A stretch of DNA of 64,000 nucleotides from Dakarella massiliensis (GTDB lineage: Bacteria; Pseudomonadota; Gammaproteobacteria; Burkholderiales; Burkholderiaceae_F). Shown here piece by piece: positions 1-11,171 of the stretch. Position numbers and translations under genes: made by a program. Each line of letters begins with the position of its first letter. Within the stretch, counting starts at the first letter, position 1. The stretch spans positions 434,001 to 498,000 of the forward strand of contig NZ_CVTY01000005.1 in the NCBI RefSeq assembly GCF_001182045.1, given 5' to 3'. The notes beneath the pieces were generated by a model. It saw only the letters and a list, made by a program, of their open reading frames with translations, did not search any database and was not told where the DNA came from.

Positions 1-2
1 AA

Positions 3-2705
3 CCGACGGTGCTGCCCGCCCGCTTCCCGCAGCTGCTGGTGAATGGCAGCCAGGGTATCGCGGTCGGCATGGCGACGAACATCCCGACGCATAACCTCGG
101 AGAAACAATTGATGCGTGCCTCTACGCGCTGCATCACCCTGAGGCGAGCGTGGATGACCTGATCCGTTTCCTCCCGGCTCCTGATTTCCCGACTGGCGGC
201 ATCATTTTCGGTCTCAGCGGTGTCCGTCAGGCGTACCGCACCGGCCGCGGCTCCATGCTGATCCGCGCCAAGATGCACGACGAAACCGATGACAAGGGAC
301 ATACGTCTATCGTTGTGGACGAACTCCCCTACATGGTGAACAAGGCCGAACTGATCAAGAAGATCGCGGCCCTCCGGAGCGAGAAGAAGATCGACGGCAT
401 TGTGGATCTCCGGGATGAGTCCTCTAAGGAAATCCGTATCGTGATCGAGCTCCGGCGCGACGCTCACACGGAAGCGGTCCGCAATAATCTCTTCAAGCTG
501 ACCGAGCTTCAGACGACCTTCGGTATCAATATGGTGGCGCTGCTTGACGGCCGCCCGCAGCTGCTGAACCTGAAGCAGCTCGTGAATGCCTTTATTGGCC
601 TTCGCCGCGAAGTGGTGGTGCGCCGTACCCGCTTCCTGCTTCGGAAAGCCCGCGCTGACGGCCATCTGCAGGAAGGCCTTGCCATCGCACTGGCGAACAT
701 TGATGAATTCATCGAGATCATCAAGTCATCCTCCGACCGCGCCGAGGCCTGTGACCGCCTGATGGGCAAGGGCTGGAACGCGAAGATCGTGAACGAGATG
801 ATCGGCTCCGTGGCAGGCAACTACCGTGACTACCGGCCGCAGGATGTGGAACCGAACAGCGGTTTCCGCTCGGATGGCCTCTACTGGCTCTCCCGCGTGC
901 AGACGGAACGCATTCTCGATATGCGTCTCCAGACTCTCACCGCGACGCAGCAGGAAAGCATCATTGCCGCCTATAAGGAACTCTGCGCCCAGATTGCTGA
1001 CTACCTCGACATTCTCGCGAAGGATGAGCGTGTGGTGAAGATCATCGCCGATGATCTTCTCTACATCAAGGAAAAGTACGGCGATGCCCGCCGCTCGGAG
1101 ATCGATCCTTCCGGCGATCCGGATTTTGATGAGCTTGATCTGATTCCGAGAAAGGATGTTGTGGTCACGCTCAGCCGCGACGGTTACATCAAGAGCCAGG
1201 ATCTTTCTGATTACCAGGCCCAGCACCGCGGCGGCATGGGACGCAACTCCGGCAAACTCCGTGACGAGGATGCCGGCGATCAGCTGATTGTCGCGAGCAC
1301 GCATGACCAGATTATGTGCTTCACGAATCTCGGCAGGCTTTACCTGATCAACCACGCCTATATGGTGCCGGCCGGCAGCGCGGGCTCCAAGGGACGCCCG
1401 ATCCAGAATCTGATTTCGCTCCAGCAGTATGAGCAGGATGACGGCAACGGCGGCAAGGAAATGGTGTTCGAACGCGTAACGAACATCCTTTCGATCCCGA
1501 CCCCGGACGACAACCACTGTGTCTTCTTCGCGACAGCCCGTCTGCCGGTGCGAAACCAGCTCCTGAGGCTGAACCGTGATGAAGTGAAGCTTGAGGAACT
1601 GCCCGAGGATGTGCGTGAATCAATCCGAGCGGATGTGTGCTCTGATCGGGACGAAATGCCGGGACTTCCGGATGAGAAGTGGCGCCAGCTTTCACTCACG
1701 GATCTTCCGATCTCTGTGCAGACTGAGCTGAAGAATCTGACCGGATGGGATACGCCAGCGAAGGAAGAGGAGCGCCGCGCGAAGAAGAACAGCAAGACCT
1801 GGAGCATGATGAATATTCAGGATCTGCCGGAAGATATTCAGAGCCAGGCCCGTACGATCTGCGACAAGACGCTGAACGATCTCGCTGCAAAACACGGCGC
1901 TGAATGGGATGCTGTTACGCTCGGCGACCTCCCCGCTAAGGCCAGAAACGCGGCCCGCGAAGCCTTCCGTCTCACGCTTCTCAGTGACTTTGCCCGCGAG
2001 CACTTCGTCTTCTTCGCTACCGCCCGCGGTGTTGTGAAGAAGGTGCCGCTCAGCGAATTCTCTAAGGTTCAGAACGGCGGTACCTCGGCGATCACTCTGG
2101 ATGAAGGTGACGTGCTGATCGGCGCGGATCTGACAGACGGCGCTCACAGCGTGATGCTCTTCTCTGACGCTGGCAAGGCGCTTCGCTTCGATGAAAACGA
2201 AGTGCGCCCGATGGGTCGCACGGCCCGCGGTGTCGGCGGTATGAAGATCCGTCCTGAAGACAGGATCATCGCGATGATCGTTGCCAACGACGAAGGTCAG
2301 ATGGTGCTCACCGCGACAGAAAACGGTTACGGCAAGCGCACTCCGATCGCGGAGTACACGATGCATGGCCGCAATACGATGGGCATGATCGCCATCGCAA
2401 CCACGGAGCGCAATGGCAAGGTTGTGGCAGCCTGTCTGGTTGATGAGAATGATGAAGTCATTCTTCTCACGAAGAAGGGCAAGCTGGTCCGTATTCCGGT
2501 CTGCGATATCCGCATCTGCTCCCGCGCGACGCAGGGTGTGAAGCTCGTCAATCTGAAGGATGATGATCTGGTGAGCGTGACCCCGGTGAAGGATCAGGGG
2601 GGAGACGATGCCGAGCCTGCGCCTGAGGGCGGTGAGGGCGAGGGATCGGAAGACGGTCCCGCGGATCCGTCCCCGGAAGAGACCCCGTCACTTGACGATC
2701 TTTGA
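3..2705 (+). CDS. gyrA: DNA gyrase subunit A, 5'-truncated by window edge
   Basis: DNA gyrase A cuts and rejoins DNA and wraps it for negative supercoiling, working in the cytoplasm as A2B2 with GyrB. The frame is open from the first bases, and the first residues ([18 protein letters not shown]) correspond to about residue 155 of E. coli GyrA, so the catalytic tyrosine and the quinolone region lie outside. The rest of the tower, coiled coil and C-terminal pinwheel are present. Three oddities are visible. The GyrA box at 1221-1241 reads QHRGGMG instead of the usual QRRGGKG. A 162-codon insertion interrupts the pinwheel. The last 35 or so residues form a strongly acidic tail. From the alignment position I infer a full protein near 1,055 residues, against 875 in E. 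coli. The gene ends 95 bp before serC. Confidence 0.97.
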   Translation, partial: PTVLPARFPQLLVNGSQGIAVGMATNIPTHNLGETIDACLYALHHPEASVDDLIRFLPAPDFPTGGIIFGLSGVRQAYRTGRGSMLIRAKMHDETDDKGHTSIVVDELPYMVNKAELIKKIAALRSEKKIDGIVDLRDESSKEIRIVIELRRDAHTEAVRNNLFKLTELQTTFGINMVALLDGRPQLLNLKQLVNAFIGLRREVVVRRTRFLLRKARADGHLQEGLAIALANIDEFIEIIKSSSDRAEACDRLMGKGWNAKIVNEMIGSVAGNYRDYRPQDVEPNSGFRSDGLYWLSRVQTERILDMRLQTLTATQQESIIAAYKELCAQIADYLDILAKDERVVKIIADDLLYIKEKYGDARRSEIDPSGDPDFDELDLIPRKDVVVTLSRDGYIKSQDLSDYQAQHRGGMGRNSGKLRDEDAGDQLIVASTHDQIMCFTNLGRLYLINHAYMVPAGSAGSKGRPIQNLISLQQYEQDDGNGGKEMVFERVTNILSIPTPDDNHCVFFATARLPVRNQLLRLNRDEVKLEELPEDVRESIRADVCSDRDEMPGLPDEKWRQLSLTDLPISVQTELKNLTGWDTPAKEEERRAKKNSKTWSMMNIQDLPEDIQSQARTICDKTLNDLAAKHGAEWDAVTLGDLPAKARNAAREAFRLTLLSDFAREHFVFFATARGVVKKVPLSEFSKVQNGGTSAITLDEGDVLIGADLTDGAHSVMLFSDAGKALRFDENEVRPMGRTARGVGGMKIRPEDRIIAMIVANDEGQMVLTATENGYGKRTPIAEYTMHGRNTMGMIAIATTERNGKVVAACLVDENDEVILLTKKGKLVRIPVCDIRICSRATQGVKLVNLKDDDLVSVTPVKDQGGDDAEPAPEGGEGEGSEDGPADPSPEETPSLDDL
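1521..2006 (+). other. 162-codon insertion in the GyrA C-terminal domain
   Basis: The motif VFFATAR occurs twice in the same frame, at 1521-1541 and 2007-2027, exactly 486 nt apart. The second copy continues with the normal pinwheel sequence ([11 protein letters not shown]), and the first does not. The 162 codons between the two starts are absent from the GyrA proteins I know. They contain four spaced copies of a helix-like pattern LxxLPxxVxxxxR, beginning near 1584, 1689, 1812 and 1914, three of them preceded by a tryptophan. The frame is intact and codon use looks like the rest of gyrA, so this is an in-frame protein insertion and not a mobile element. Confidence 0.85.
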
Positions 2706-2728
2706 TCCGGTTCAGGTATAAAAGAGAA

Positions 2729-2759
2729 GGAAGGGAATGCTCCTGCGGCATTCCCTTCC
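2729..2759 (+). terminator. 12-bp perfect hairpin between gyrA and serC
   Basis: Arms GGAAGGGAATGC (2729-2740) and GCATTCCCTTCC (2748-2759) pair perfectly around a 7-nt loop. No long T-tract follows (only CTTTAAG), so this may be a weak terminator or an RNA-stabilising hairpin at the gyrA 3' end. Confidence 0.5.
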
Positions 2760-2800
2760 GGCACTTTAAGCAGGAAAAATTCAGTTTTAGGAGTCAGAGA

Positions 2801-3898
2801 ATGAGCCGTTGCTTTAATTTTTCGGCAGGTCCCTCGGAGTTGCCCCTCGAAGTTTTGGAACAGGTCCGGGACGAACTGCTGGATTTCAGAGGCACTGGCT
2901 GCTCCATTATGGAGATCAGCCATCGCAGCAAGGCCTTTACCGAGGTGCATAACGAGACCCAGCAGATGCTTCGCTCTCTGCTCGACATTCCTGAGGAGTA
3001 CGACATTCTCTTCATGCAGGGCGGCGGCCATATGCAGTTCTCCATGGTGCCGCTTAATCTGATAGCTCCGGTTTCCGCGTCTGATCCTTCCCGCAGAGGC
3101 GGCTGCTACATCGTGAATGGAACCTGGTCCCGCAAGGCGGCGCATGAGGCAGGGCGGCTTGGCGGCATTTCGATCGCGGCTGAGGGGGATGAAACCAACG
3201 TGCCTCAGCAGCAGGACCTCCGGATCCCGGATGACGCCTCATACGTTTACTACTGTGATAATGAGACAGTCCACGGGATTGAGTTCAACTATGTTCCCGA
3301 CACCGGGAGCGTGCCGCTCGTTGCCGATATGTCGAGCAACATCCTGACCCGGCCGTTTGATATCCGGAAATTCGGTGCCATCTGGTTCGGCGCCCAGAAG
3401 AACTTTGGCATTGCGGGACTCACTATTGCCGCTGTCCGCCATGATCTGATTGGCCGCGCCCCCGAAAACTGCCCGGTAATGCTGGACTGGAAAAACTACT
3501 CAAGCAAGAACTCGATGCTGAATACGCCTCCGACTTTCGCGATCTATATCGCGAACCTCGTCTGTCACTGGCTTGAGAAGCAGGGCGGCGTGCCTGAAAT
3601 GGCAAGAAGAGCCGCCGAAGAATCCGGCGCGCTCTACAGCGTGATTGATGCATCAGACGGCTTCTATACGGGGAAGGTGAAGCCCGCTTTCCGCAGCCGC
3701 ATGAATGTGACATTCTGGCTGAAGGACGAGTCCCTGAATGACCTCTTTGTTGAGGAGGCCGCGGCGCTCGGGCTTAAGAATATCCGCGGCCACCGCAGTA
3801 TCGGCGGCATGCGGGCCTCGGTCTACAACGCTGTGCCGACAGAAGGCGCAAAGCAGCTTGCGGACTTCATGCAGGATTTCGAGCGCCGCCATGGATAA
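2801..3898 (+). CDS. serC: phosphoserine aminotransferase
   Basis: SerC is a PLP enzyme that converts 3-phosphohydroxypyruvate to 3-phosphoserine in serine synthesis and acts again in pyridoxine synthesis. The 365-residue product starts MSRCFNFSAGPSELP, the family N-terminus. It carries FMQGGGHMQF for phosphate/PLP binding and the Schiff-base lysine in GAQKNFG at about residue 200. The start at 2801 is chosen because AGGAG lies just upstream and the protein then matches the family; longer in-frame extensions run back to the gyrA end. The stop overlaps the start of pheA by 8 nt, so the two are translationally coupled in the serine/aromatic operon. Confidence 0.97.
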   Translation: MSRCFNFSAGPSELPLEVLEQVRDELLDFRGTGCSIMEISHRSKAFTEVHNETQQMLRSLLDIPEEYDILFMQGGGHMQFSMVPLNLIAPVSASDPSRRGGCYIVNGTWSRKAAHEAGRLGGISIAAEGDETNVPQQQDLRIPDDASYVYYCDNETVHGIEFNYVPDTGSVPLVADMSSNILTRPFDIRKFGAIWFGAQKNFGIAGLTIAAVRHDLIGRAPENCPVMLDWKNYSSKNSMLNTPPTFAIYIANLVCHWLEKQGGVPEMARRAAEESGALYSVIDASDGFYTGKVKPAFRSRMNVTFWLKDESLNDLFVEEAAALGLKNIRGHRSIGGMRASVYNAVPTEGAKQLADFMQDFERRHG

Positions 3899-4976
3899 AG
3901 AAACCCAGCTTGCAGAACTCCGTCATGAAATCGACGGAATCGATGCGAAGATCGTTGAACTCGTCGATCAGCGTGCGGATGTCGTGCGCCGGGTCGGCGA
4001 GCTGAAGGGGGCGAGCGGCACCGCGGTTTTCCGCCCGGAGCGTGAGAACCTGATTCTCGATCGCGCGGCGTCTCTAAGCCGGAATTTTGATGGCCCCGCG
4101 GTCAAGGCGATTTTCCGGGAGATTATCTCTTCCTGCCGGGCTCTGGAACGGACCACCACGGTGGCGTATCTCGGCCCTGCGGGAACTTTCAGCGAAATGG
4201 CGGTGCTACGTCAGTTCGGCTCGAGTGTGGATGCCAGGCCCTGCGCAACCATCGCGGATGTCTTCCGGACGACGGAAAACAGCCGCACGGATTTCGGAGT
4301 GGTGCCGGTAGAGAACAGCACTCAGGGAACCGTGGCGGTTACGCTGGATCTGCTTCTGGATACGTCGCTCACGATTGTGGGCGAGGTGTCGATCCCGATC
4401 ATCCATAACCTTCTTACCCGTAGCGGAGACCTGTCGAAAGTGAAGACCGTGATGGCTCACCCACAGGCCCTCGCGCAGTGTAGGGACTGGCTAGCGACAC
4501 ACCTTCCCGGGGTGAGACAGGTGAGCTGCTCAAGCAACGCGGAGGGAGCAAGAATGGCTTCCGAGGATGACACGGTCGGAGCTATTGCGTCACATCGGGC
4601 TGCGGAACTTTATCAGCTTGGAATCGCCGGTGAAGGAATTCAGGATTGGGCGGGAAACCGCACGCGTTTCCTTGTTCTCGGACACCATCCGACGCATCGC
4701 AGTCCGGAACCCGGAAAGGATAAAACGACCTTTGAATTCTCCATGGTGAATAAAGCAGGCGCGCTTTTCGAAGGACTTGAGCCTCTGGCACGCCACGGTG
4801 TGTCCATGACGCACCTGGAGAGCCGGCCTGCCCGGAATGGCGCCTGGGAATACAATTTTTTTGTTGATGTAGAAAGTCATATCGAAGATGAGGCGGTGAA
4901 GAAGGCCCTGACCGAAATCAAGGCGGGAACGGCAGTCTTCAAATTCCTCGGCTCCTACCCCAAGGCGCTGGATTAA
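3891..4976 (+). CDS. pheA: bifunctional chorismate mutase/prephenate dehydratase (P-protein)
   Basis: This cytoplasmic enzyme rearranges chorismate to prephenate and then dehydrates it to phenylpyruvate for phenylalanine. The 361-residue product has an AroQ-type chorismate mutase helix bundle at about 1-85 (LRHEIDGIDAKIVELVDQRADVV shape). The prephenate dehydratase domain covers about 90-270 (YLGPAGTFSE, then VVPVENSTQGTV), and an ACT domain covers about 285-350 with GALFEGLEPLARHGVSMTHLESRP-type sequence for phenylalanine feedback. The ATG sits inside the serC 3' end, which sets the start. Its order after serC and before hisC is the betaproteobacterial aromatic operon. Confidence 0.97.
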   Translation: MDKETQLAELRHEIDGIDAKIVELVDQRADVVRRVGELKGASGTAVFRPERENLILDRAASLSRNFDGPAVKAIFREIISSCRALERTTTVAYLGPAGTFSEMAVLRQFGSSVDARPCATIADVFRTTENSRTDFGVVPVENSTQGTVAVTLDLLLDTSLTIVGEVSIPIIHNLLTRSGDLSKVKTVMAHPQALAQCRDWLATHLPGVRQVSCSSNAEGARMASEDDTVGAIASHRAAELYQLGIAGEGIQDWAGNRTRFLVLGHHPTHRSPEPGKDKTTFEFSMVNKAGALFEGLEPLARHGVSMTHLESRPARNGAWEYNFFVDVESHIEDEAVKKALTEIKAGTAVFKFLGSYPKALD

Positions 4977-5023
4977 CCCCGCATCAGCTTCTCAGTCAGA
5001 ATAAAAATATTGGGAGTAACAGC

Positions 5024-6145
5024 ATGTCAGATAATCTTTCAGCTCCGTCCTATATCCGCGGAATTGAGCCGTATAAGGCCGGTAAGCCGATCAGTGAGCT
5101 CGCCCGTGAAAAGGGACTGAAGCCTGAGAATATTCTCAAGCTCGCCAGCAATGAGAATCCTCTCGGGGCGCCGGAATCCGCCCTGCAGGCAGTCCGGGAG
5201 GCCGCGACCGCGCATAACGTGGCCCTTTACCCCGATGGAAACGCCTACAACCTGAAGCACGCGATCGCCAAGCGGCTGGGGGTTCCGGCTGAGTGGATCA
5301 TTGTCGGCAACGGCAGTGATGAGCTGATGGGGCTCACCTGCGAAGCGCTTCTCGAACCGGGCTCGAAGTCGGTTTACTCCCAGTTCTATTTCTCGGTTTA
5401 CCGCATTGATACGCTCGCCTGCGGCGGCACGCCGGTTGAAGTTCCGGCGAAGGGTTTTGCGATTGATCTGGACGCCATCGCGAAGGCTGTAACGCCTGAA
5501 GTCCGCGTGGTGTTTCTGACAACCCCGAATAACCCTACCGGCCTCACAATTTCCCAGGCTGATTTCGAAGCGTTCCTCGGAAAGATTCCCCCGAGCGTGA
5601 CGGTGGTGCTCGATGAGGCCTATCGCGAGTTTGTACCGGAGGAAGACCGGATTGATTCCATCGCGCTCGTGAAGAAGTACCCGAATCTCTTTGTGACGCG
5701 CACTTTCTCCAAGGCCTACGGTCTTGCGGGTCTCCGCGTCGGGTTCGGTGTGAATTCCGGCGAACTGCCTGAACTCGTGAACCGTATCCGTCCGCCCTTC
5801 AACTGCAACACGCTCGCTCAGGCGGCAGCTGCCGGCTGTGTGGACGATCAGGCTTTCCTTGATCGTGTTTATGAGATGAACCGCAGCGGCGTGAAGCAGC
5901 TGGAAGACGGATTCTCGTCTCTTAACCTTGAATTTGTGCCGACGAAGAGCAACTTTGTTCTCGTTCACATTGGACCGAAGGCTGCCGAACTCAATCAGGC
6001 ACTCCTTGACCGCGGCATTATCATCCGCCCCTGCGCGAGCTTCGGACTTCCGGAGTGGATCCGCGTTTCCGTCGGTACGGCCGAGCAGAATGAACGGTTC
6101 CTTGCCGCTCTGAAGGAGCTTCTCGCGAAGCTCTCCGCCGCATAA
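5024..6145 (+). CDS. hisC: histidinol-phosphate/aromatic aminotransferase
   Basis: HisC is a class I/II PLP aminotransferase that converts imidazole acetol phosphate to histidinol phosphate and often also transaminates aromatic keto acids. The 373-residue product shows the ASNENPLGAP substrate loop, the TTPNNPTG motif and the PLP lysine in TFSKAYGLAGLR at about residue 230. A GGGAG site precedes the ATG. It lies 47 nt after pheA and 10 nt before tyrA and far from any his operon, so a role in phenylalanine/tyrosine synthesis as well as histidine is likely. The precise substrate preference cannot be read from sequence. Confidence 0.94.
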   Translation: MSDNLSAPSYIRGIEPYKAGKPISELAREKGLKPENILKLASNENPLGAPESALQAVREAATAHNVALYPDGNAYNLKHAIAKRLGVPAEWIIVGNGSDELMGLTCEALLEPGSKSVYSQFYFSVYRIDTLACGGTPVEVPAKGFAIDLDAIAKAVTPEVRVVFLTTPNNPTGLTISQADFEAFLGKIPPSVTVVLDEAYREFVPEEDRIDSIALVKKYPNLFVTRTFSKAYGLAGLRVGFGVNSGELPELVNRIRPPFNCNTLAQAAAAGCVDDQAFLDRVYEMNRSGVKQLEDGFSSLNLEFVPTKSNFVLVHIGPKAAELNQALLDRGIIIRPCASFGLPEWIRVSVGTAEQNERFLAALKELLAKLSAA

Positions 6146-6155
6146 GGAGCCGGGG

Positions 6156-7040
6156 TTGAAGCTTGCCGTAATCGGAATGGGTTTGATGGGCGGATCCGCC
6201 GCGCTCGCCATGAAGCGGGCCGGCACGATCCACTCGGTGTACGCCTGCGACATGAGCCCGGAGGCAATTTCGGATGCGATCAGCATGGGAATCGCGGAGG
6301 AGGGGGGATCGGATCCCGCCGAGGCCGCGCGCACCGCTGATGTCATCATGGTCGCGACACCGGTGATGACGATGGAGTCGATTTTCCGGCAGATCGCTCC
6401 GGTGATGAAACCGGATGCTGTTGTGACGGATATCGGTTCAGTCCGGGGTATGGTCCAGGAAGGGGCCCGCCGGGCGCTTGGGGAAAAATTTTCCCAGTAT
6501 GCCCCCTGTCATCCGATAGCCGGGGGTGAGAAGCCCGGTGTCCGCTATGCTTTTGCCGATATGTTTGTCGGGAAAAAGATCATCAGCACCGCGGAGGAGG
6601 GCATGAGCGCCCGTTCGGTCGATATCATCGAGTCGCTCTGGAAGTCCTGCGGCGGGCAGATTATCCGCATGTCGCCTGAACGTCATGACGAAGTGTTTGC
6701 TCTGATGAGCCATCTGCCGCATGTACTCGCCTACGCGCTCGTCGCGATGATCACGGAGAGCCGGGACCCTGATACGCTGCTCTCCATGGGCGGCACAGGA
6801 TTCCTTGACTTCAGCCGTATCGCGGCGTCGAGTCCTGTTATGTGGCGGGATATCTGCCTCGCGAACCGGAAAGCGATTTCCGAGGGGCTGCGCCGATATC
6901 GTGCCGAGCTCGAACTCTTCCAGAAAGCGATTGATGACGGGAACGCCGATCAGCTGGTGGCTGGTTTCGCCCGCGCCGCGCAGGCAAGGCGGAAGCTTGG
7001 CCAGGGTGACAGCCTTAAGACTCAGGTGAAGAAGCCATGA
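6156..7040 (+). CDS. tyrA: prephenate dehydrogenase
   Basis: TyrA oxidatively decarboxylates prephenate (or arogenate) with NAD(P) on the way to tyrosine. The 294-residue product begins with a Rossmann fold motif (GMGLMGGS, residues 7-14). It contains the family's PCHPIAGGEKPG block near residue 125 and the SHLPHVLAYAL block near residue 187. The start is TTG at 6156, the first codon giving a full Rossmann fold, with AAGGAG about 7 nt upstream overlapping the hisC stop. Its stop overlaps the aroA ATG (ATGA), which indicates coupling. Confidence 0.95.
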   Translation: MKLAVIGMGLMGGSAALAMKRAGTIHSVYACDMSPEAISDAISMGIAEEGGSDPAEAARTADVIMVATPVMTMESIFRQIAPVMKPDAVVTDIGSVRGMVQEGARRALGEKFSQYAPCHPIAGGEKPGVRYAFADMFVGKKIISTAEEGMSARSVDIIESLWKSCGGQIIRMSPERHDEVFALMSHLPHVLAYALVAMITESRDPDTLLSMGGTGFLDFSRIAASSPVMWRDICLANRKAISEGLRRYRAELELFQKAIDDGNADQLVAGFARAAQARRKLGQGDSLKTQVKKP

Positions 7041-8380
7041 AGACTTTTCCAGAAGTGCTGACCGTGCGCCCGATTCTCAGCGCCGCGGGTGAAGTCCCGA
7101 TGCCGGGCTCAAAATCGATTTCGAACCGCGCGCTGCTGCTTGCGGCGCTTTCCTCCGGACGAACTGAACTTAAGGGAGTCCTCAGAGCTGACGATACAGA
7201 GCGCATGATGGAATCGCTCCGGGCACTCGGTGTTTCAGTGGAAATTGATGAAACCAATCCCGAGTCGGTGACGGTAGAAGGCTGCGGCGGCAGTTTTCCG
7301 GTTCGCAGCGCGGAGCTTTTCCTCGGCAACGCCGGAACAGCGGCACGGCCGCTCACGGCGGCGCTGGCGCTTGCCGGCGGCAGTTACCTTCTGGATGGCG
7401 TTGAGCGGATGCGGGAGCGTCCGATCGGAGACCTTCTCGTGGCACTCCGGTCGCTCGGGGCTGAAATCGAGTGTCTTGGCCGGGAAGGATTCTTTCCGCT
7501 TCGGATTGGCGAACGCCGTTCCGTTTCCGGGAAAGCCGCCTGTCACATCAGCGGCGAAGTGTCGAGCCAGTTCATCACCGCGCTTCTCCTGTCCTCGCCG
7601 GTTTACTCCGGTCCTGAGGGGCTCGAGATTATCGTGGACGGGCATCTGATTTCGCGCCCCTACGTGCTCATGACGCTGAAGCTGATGGAGCAGTTTGGGG
7701 TTCATGCGGAAGATCAGGGAGACCGGTTCTTTGTTCCGCACGCAGAGTACCGCCGCGGCACCCCCTACCTGGTTGAGGGTGACGCGTCCGGAGCGTCATA
7801 CTTTCTCGCGCTTGGAGCGCTCTCCGGCACAGCTGACGGGGCCGGAGTCCGCGTTACCGGAGTGGGACGCGATTCCATTCAGGGGGATGTGCAGTTCGCG
7901 GCATTCCTCGAACGCATGGGGGCGAGAATTGCCTGGGGAGATAACTGGATCGAGGCGAAGCCTCCTGTGTCCGGGAAACTCCACGGTATTCACGCGGACT
8001 GCACGGAGATTCCGGATGCCGCGATGACGCTTGCCGCGATCGGGCTGATGGCCGAGGGGGAAACGGTGCTCACCGGCATCGGTTCCTGGCGTGTCAAAGA
8101 AACCGACCGGATAGCGGCCATGCAGGCAGAACTTTCCAAATTCGGCGCCGATGTGAAAACCGGCGATGATTGGTTAAGCGTAACATCTCCTCAAAAGCTT
8201 CTTCCAGCAGAGGTCTGCACATATAAGGACCACCGCATGGCGATGAGCCTTTCGCTCGCAGCCTGCGGCGGGGTTTCTGTACGCATTCTTGATCCCGGGT
8301 GCGTTTCCAAGACTTTCCCGGACTATTTTGAGCGGCTGGCAGGACTGGTGAAAACAGCCCCTCTGACGGATAAAGACTAG
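7037..8380 (+). CDS. aroA: 3-phosphoshikimate 1-carboxyvinyltransferase (EPSP synthase)
   Basis: AroA joins phosphoenolpyruvate to shikimate-3-phosphate, the penultimate step to chorismate. The 447-residue product has the PGSKSISNRALLLAAL motif near the N-terminus, the LGNAGTAARPL phosphoenolpyruvate loop and the KETDRI catalytic block. The conserved Gly, Thr and Pro of that loop are present, as in class I enzymes; the usual Met of NAGTAMRPL is Ala here. It overlaps tyrA by 4 nt and precedes cmk by 33 nt. Confidence 0.97.
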   Translation: MKTFPEVLTVRPILSAAGEVPMPGSKSISNRALLLAALSSGRTELKGVLRADDTERMMESLRALGVSVEIDETNPESVTVEGCGGSFPVRSAELFLGNAGTAARPLTAALALAGGSYLLDGVERMRERPIGDLLVALRSLGAEIECLGREGFFPLRIGERRSVSGKAACHISGEVSSQFITALLLSSPVYSGPEGLEIIVDGHLISRPYVLMTLKLMEQFGVHAEDQGDRFFVPHAEYRRGTPYLVEGDASGASYFLALGALSGTADGAGVRVTGVGRDSIQGDVQFAAFLERMGARIAWGDNWIEAKPPVSGKLHGIHADCTEIPDAAMTLAAIGLMAEGETVLTGIGSWRVKETDRIAAMQAELSKFGADVKTGDDWLSVTSPQKLLPAEVCTYKDHRMAMSLSLAACGGVSVRILDPGCVSKTFPDYFERLAGLVKTAPLTDKD

Positions 8381-8413
8381 GCGCATTCATTCTTTAATTG
8401 ACGAGGTTTTCTG

Positions 8414-9088
8414 ATGACAGAAATGAAGGGACAGGTTCCTGTAATTACGATTGACGGCCCGACCGCTAGCGGTAAGGGCACGGTCGCGTCGAAAGTGGCG
8501 GAGGCTCTTGGGTTCCACTACCTCGATTCCGGCGCGCTTTATCGCATCGTGGGACTTGTCTGTCTGAGGGCCAACGTTGATCTGAAGGACATCGCGGCCG
8601 TCACGGCCCACGCGATGGGTATCTCTCCCGTGTTTGCGGGAGGGAGGATTTCTCTCGGCAGCGAAGACATCACGAACGCCATCCGCACGGAGGATGTCGG
8701 TCAGGCGGCCTCCTGCATCGCTGTTATCCCCTCGGTTCGCAACGCTCTTTTTGAGCTGCAGCGCGAAGCGCGCCGCGAGCCGGGACTCGTGGCAGACGGC
8801 CGCGACATGGGGTCGATCATCTTCCCGGATGCCGAACTGAAGATTTTCCTTACGGCCTCCGCGGAAGCACGCGCACATCGCCGCTATAAACAGTTGATCG
8901 AAAAAGGGATTGACGTTACACTAGATGACCTCGTTAAAGAAATGAAGGAACGGGATCTCCGCGATATGCGCCGGGCCCATGCTCCGCTTGCGCCCGCTGA
9001 AGGCGCGAAGATACTGGATTCTTCATTCCTCACGATTCAGGAAACAGTTGATAAGATACTGTTTTGGTGGGTTTCACGTTCTCACTGA
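8414..9088 (+). CDS. cmk: cytidylate kinase
   Basis: Cmk phosphorylates CMP and dCMP with ATP. The 224-residue protein has the P-loop GPTASGKGT at about residues 16-24, a YLDSGALYR motif in the NMP-binding region and the DGRDMGSIIFPDAELKIFLTAS block typical of bacterial CMP kinases. An upstream GAGG supports the ATG. It sits between aroA and rpsA as in most proteobacteria, probably contributing read-through transcription to rpsA. Confidence 0.96.
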   Translation: MTEMKGQVPVITIDGPTASGKGTVASKVAEALGFHYLDSGALYRIVGLVCLRANVDLKDIAAVTAHAMGISPVFAGGRISLGSEDITNAIRTEDVGQAASCIAVIPSVRNALFELQREARREPGLVADGRDMGSIIFPDAELKIFLTASAEARAHRRYKQLIEKGIDVTLDDLVKEMKERDLRDMRRAHAPLAPAEGAKILDSSFLTIQETVDKILFWWVSRSH

Positions 9089-9216
9089 TCCCATCCGCAG
9101 ATCTTTGATTCCATTTGCAGTACCGGTCGCAGAGGCCGTCAGGTGACGGTCCCCTGCTTTTATTTGTTTAACTCCACCCTGTGCACTTTGCATCTGGGTG
9201 TGCTGATTTTTTTTTC

Positions 9217-10914
<1,698 letters not shown>

Positions 10915-11031
10915 TCAATAGCGGAGGGATCCGCGGTTTCCGCTGCGGATTCCATTCAGGGCTTTATCCCTGATAAACGCTTCACCCGCTGCCCTCGTTT
11001 CCTCTGAGGCACGGAGAAGCAAAAAATGGAG

Positions 11032-11057
11032 AGAGAAGGTTTCGCTGCCTTCTCTTT
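11032..11057 (+). terminator. possible rpsA terminator
   Basis: Arms AGAGAAGG (11032-11039) and CCTTCTCT (11048-11055) pair around an 8-nt loop, followed only by TTCC. It is the best hairpin in the 257-bp rpsA-lapB gap. A possible -10 (TACAAT, 11134-11139) for lapB lies downstream without a convincing -35. Confidence 0.35.
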
Positions 11058-11171
11058 CCGACTTAAGGATCACCGGCGGAATTTCTGCCCGTGGTCCTTT
11101 TCTTTTCTGTGTGGTACGGAAACGCTGAACCGCTACAATTCTGACCACTCAATACTCGCGGAGAGCACTTC

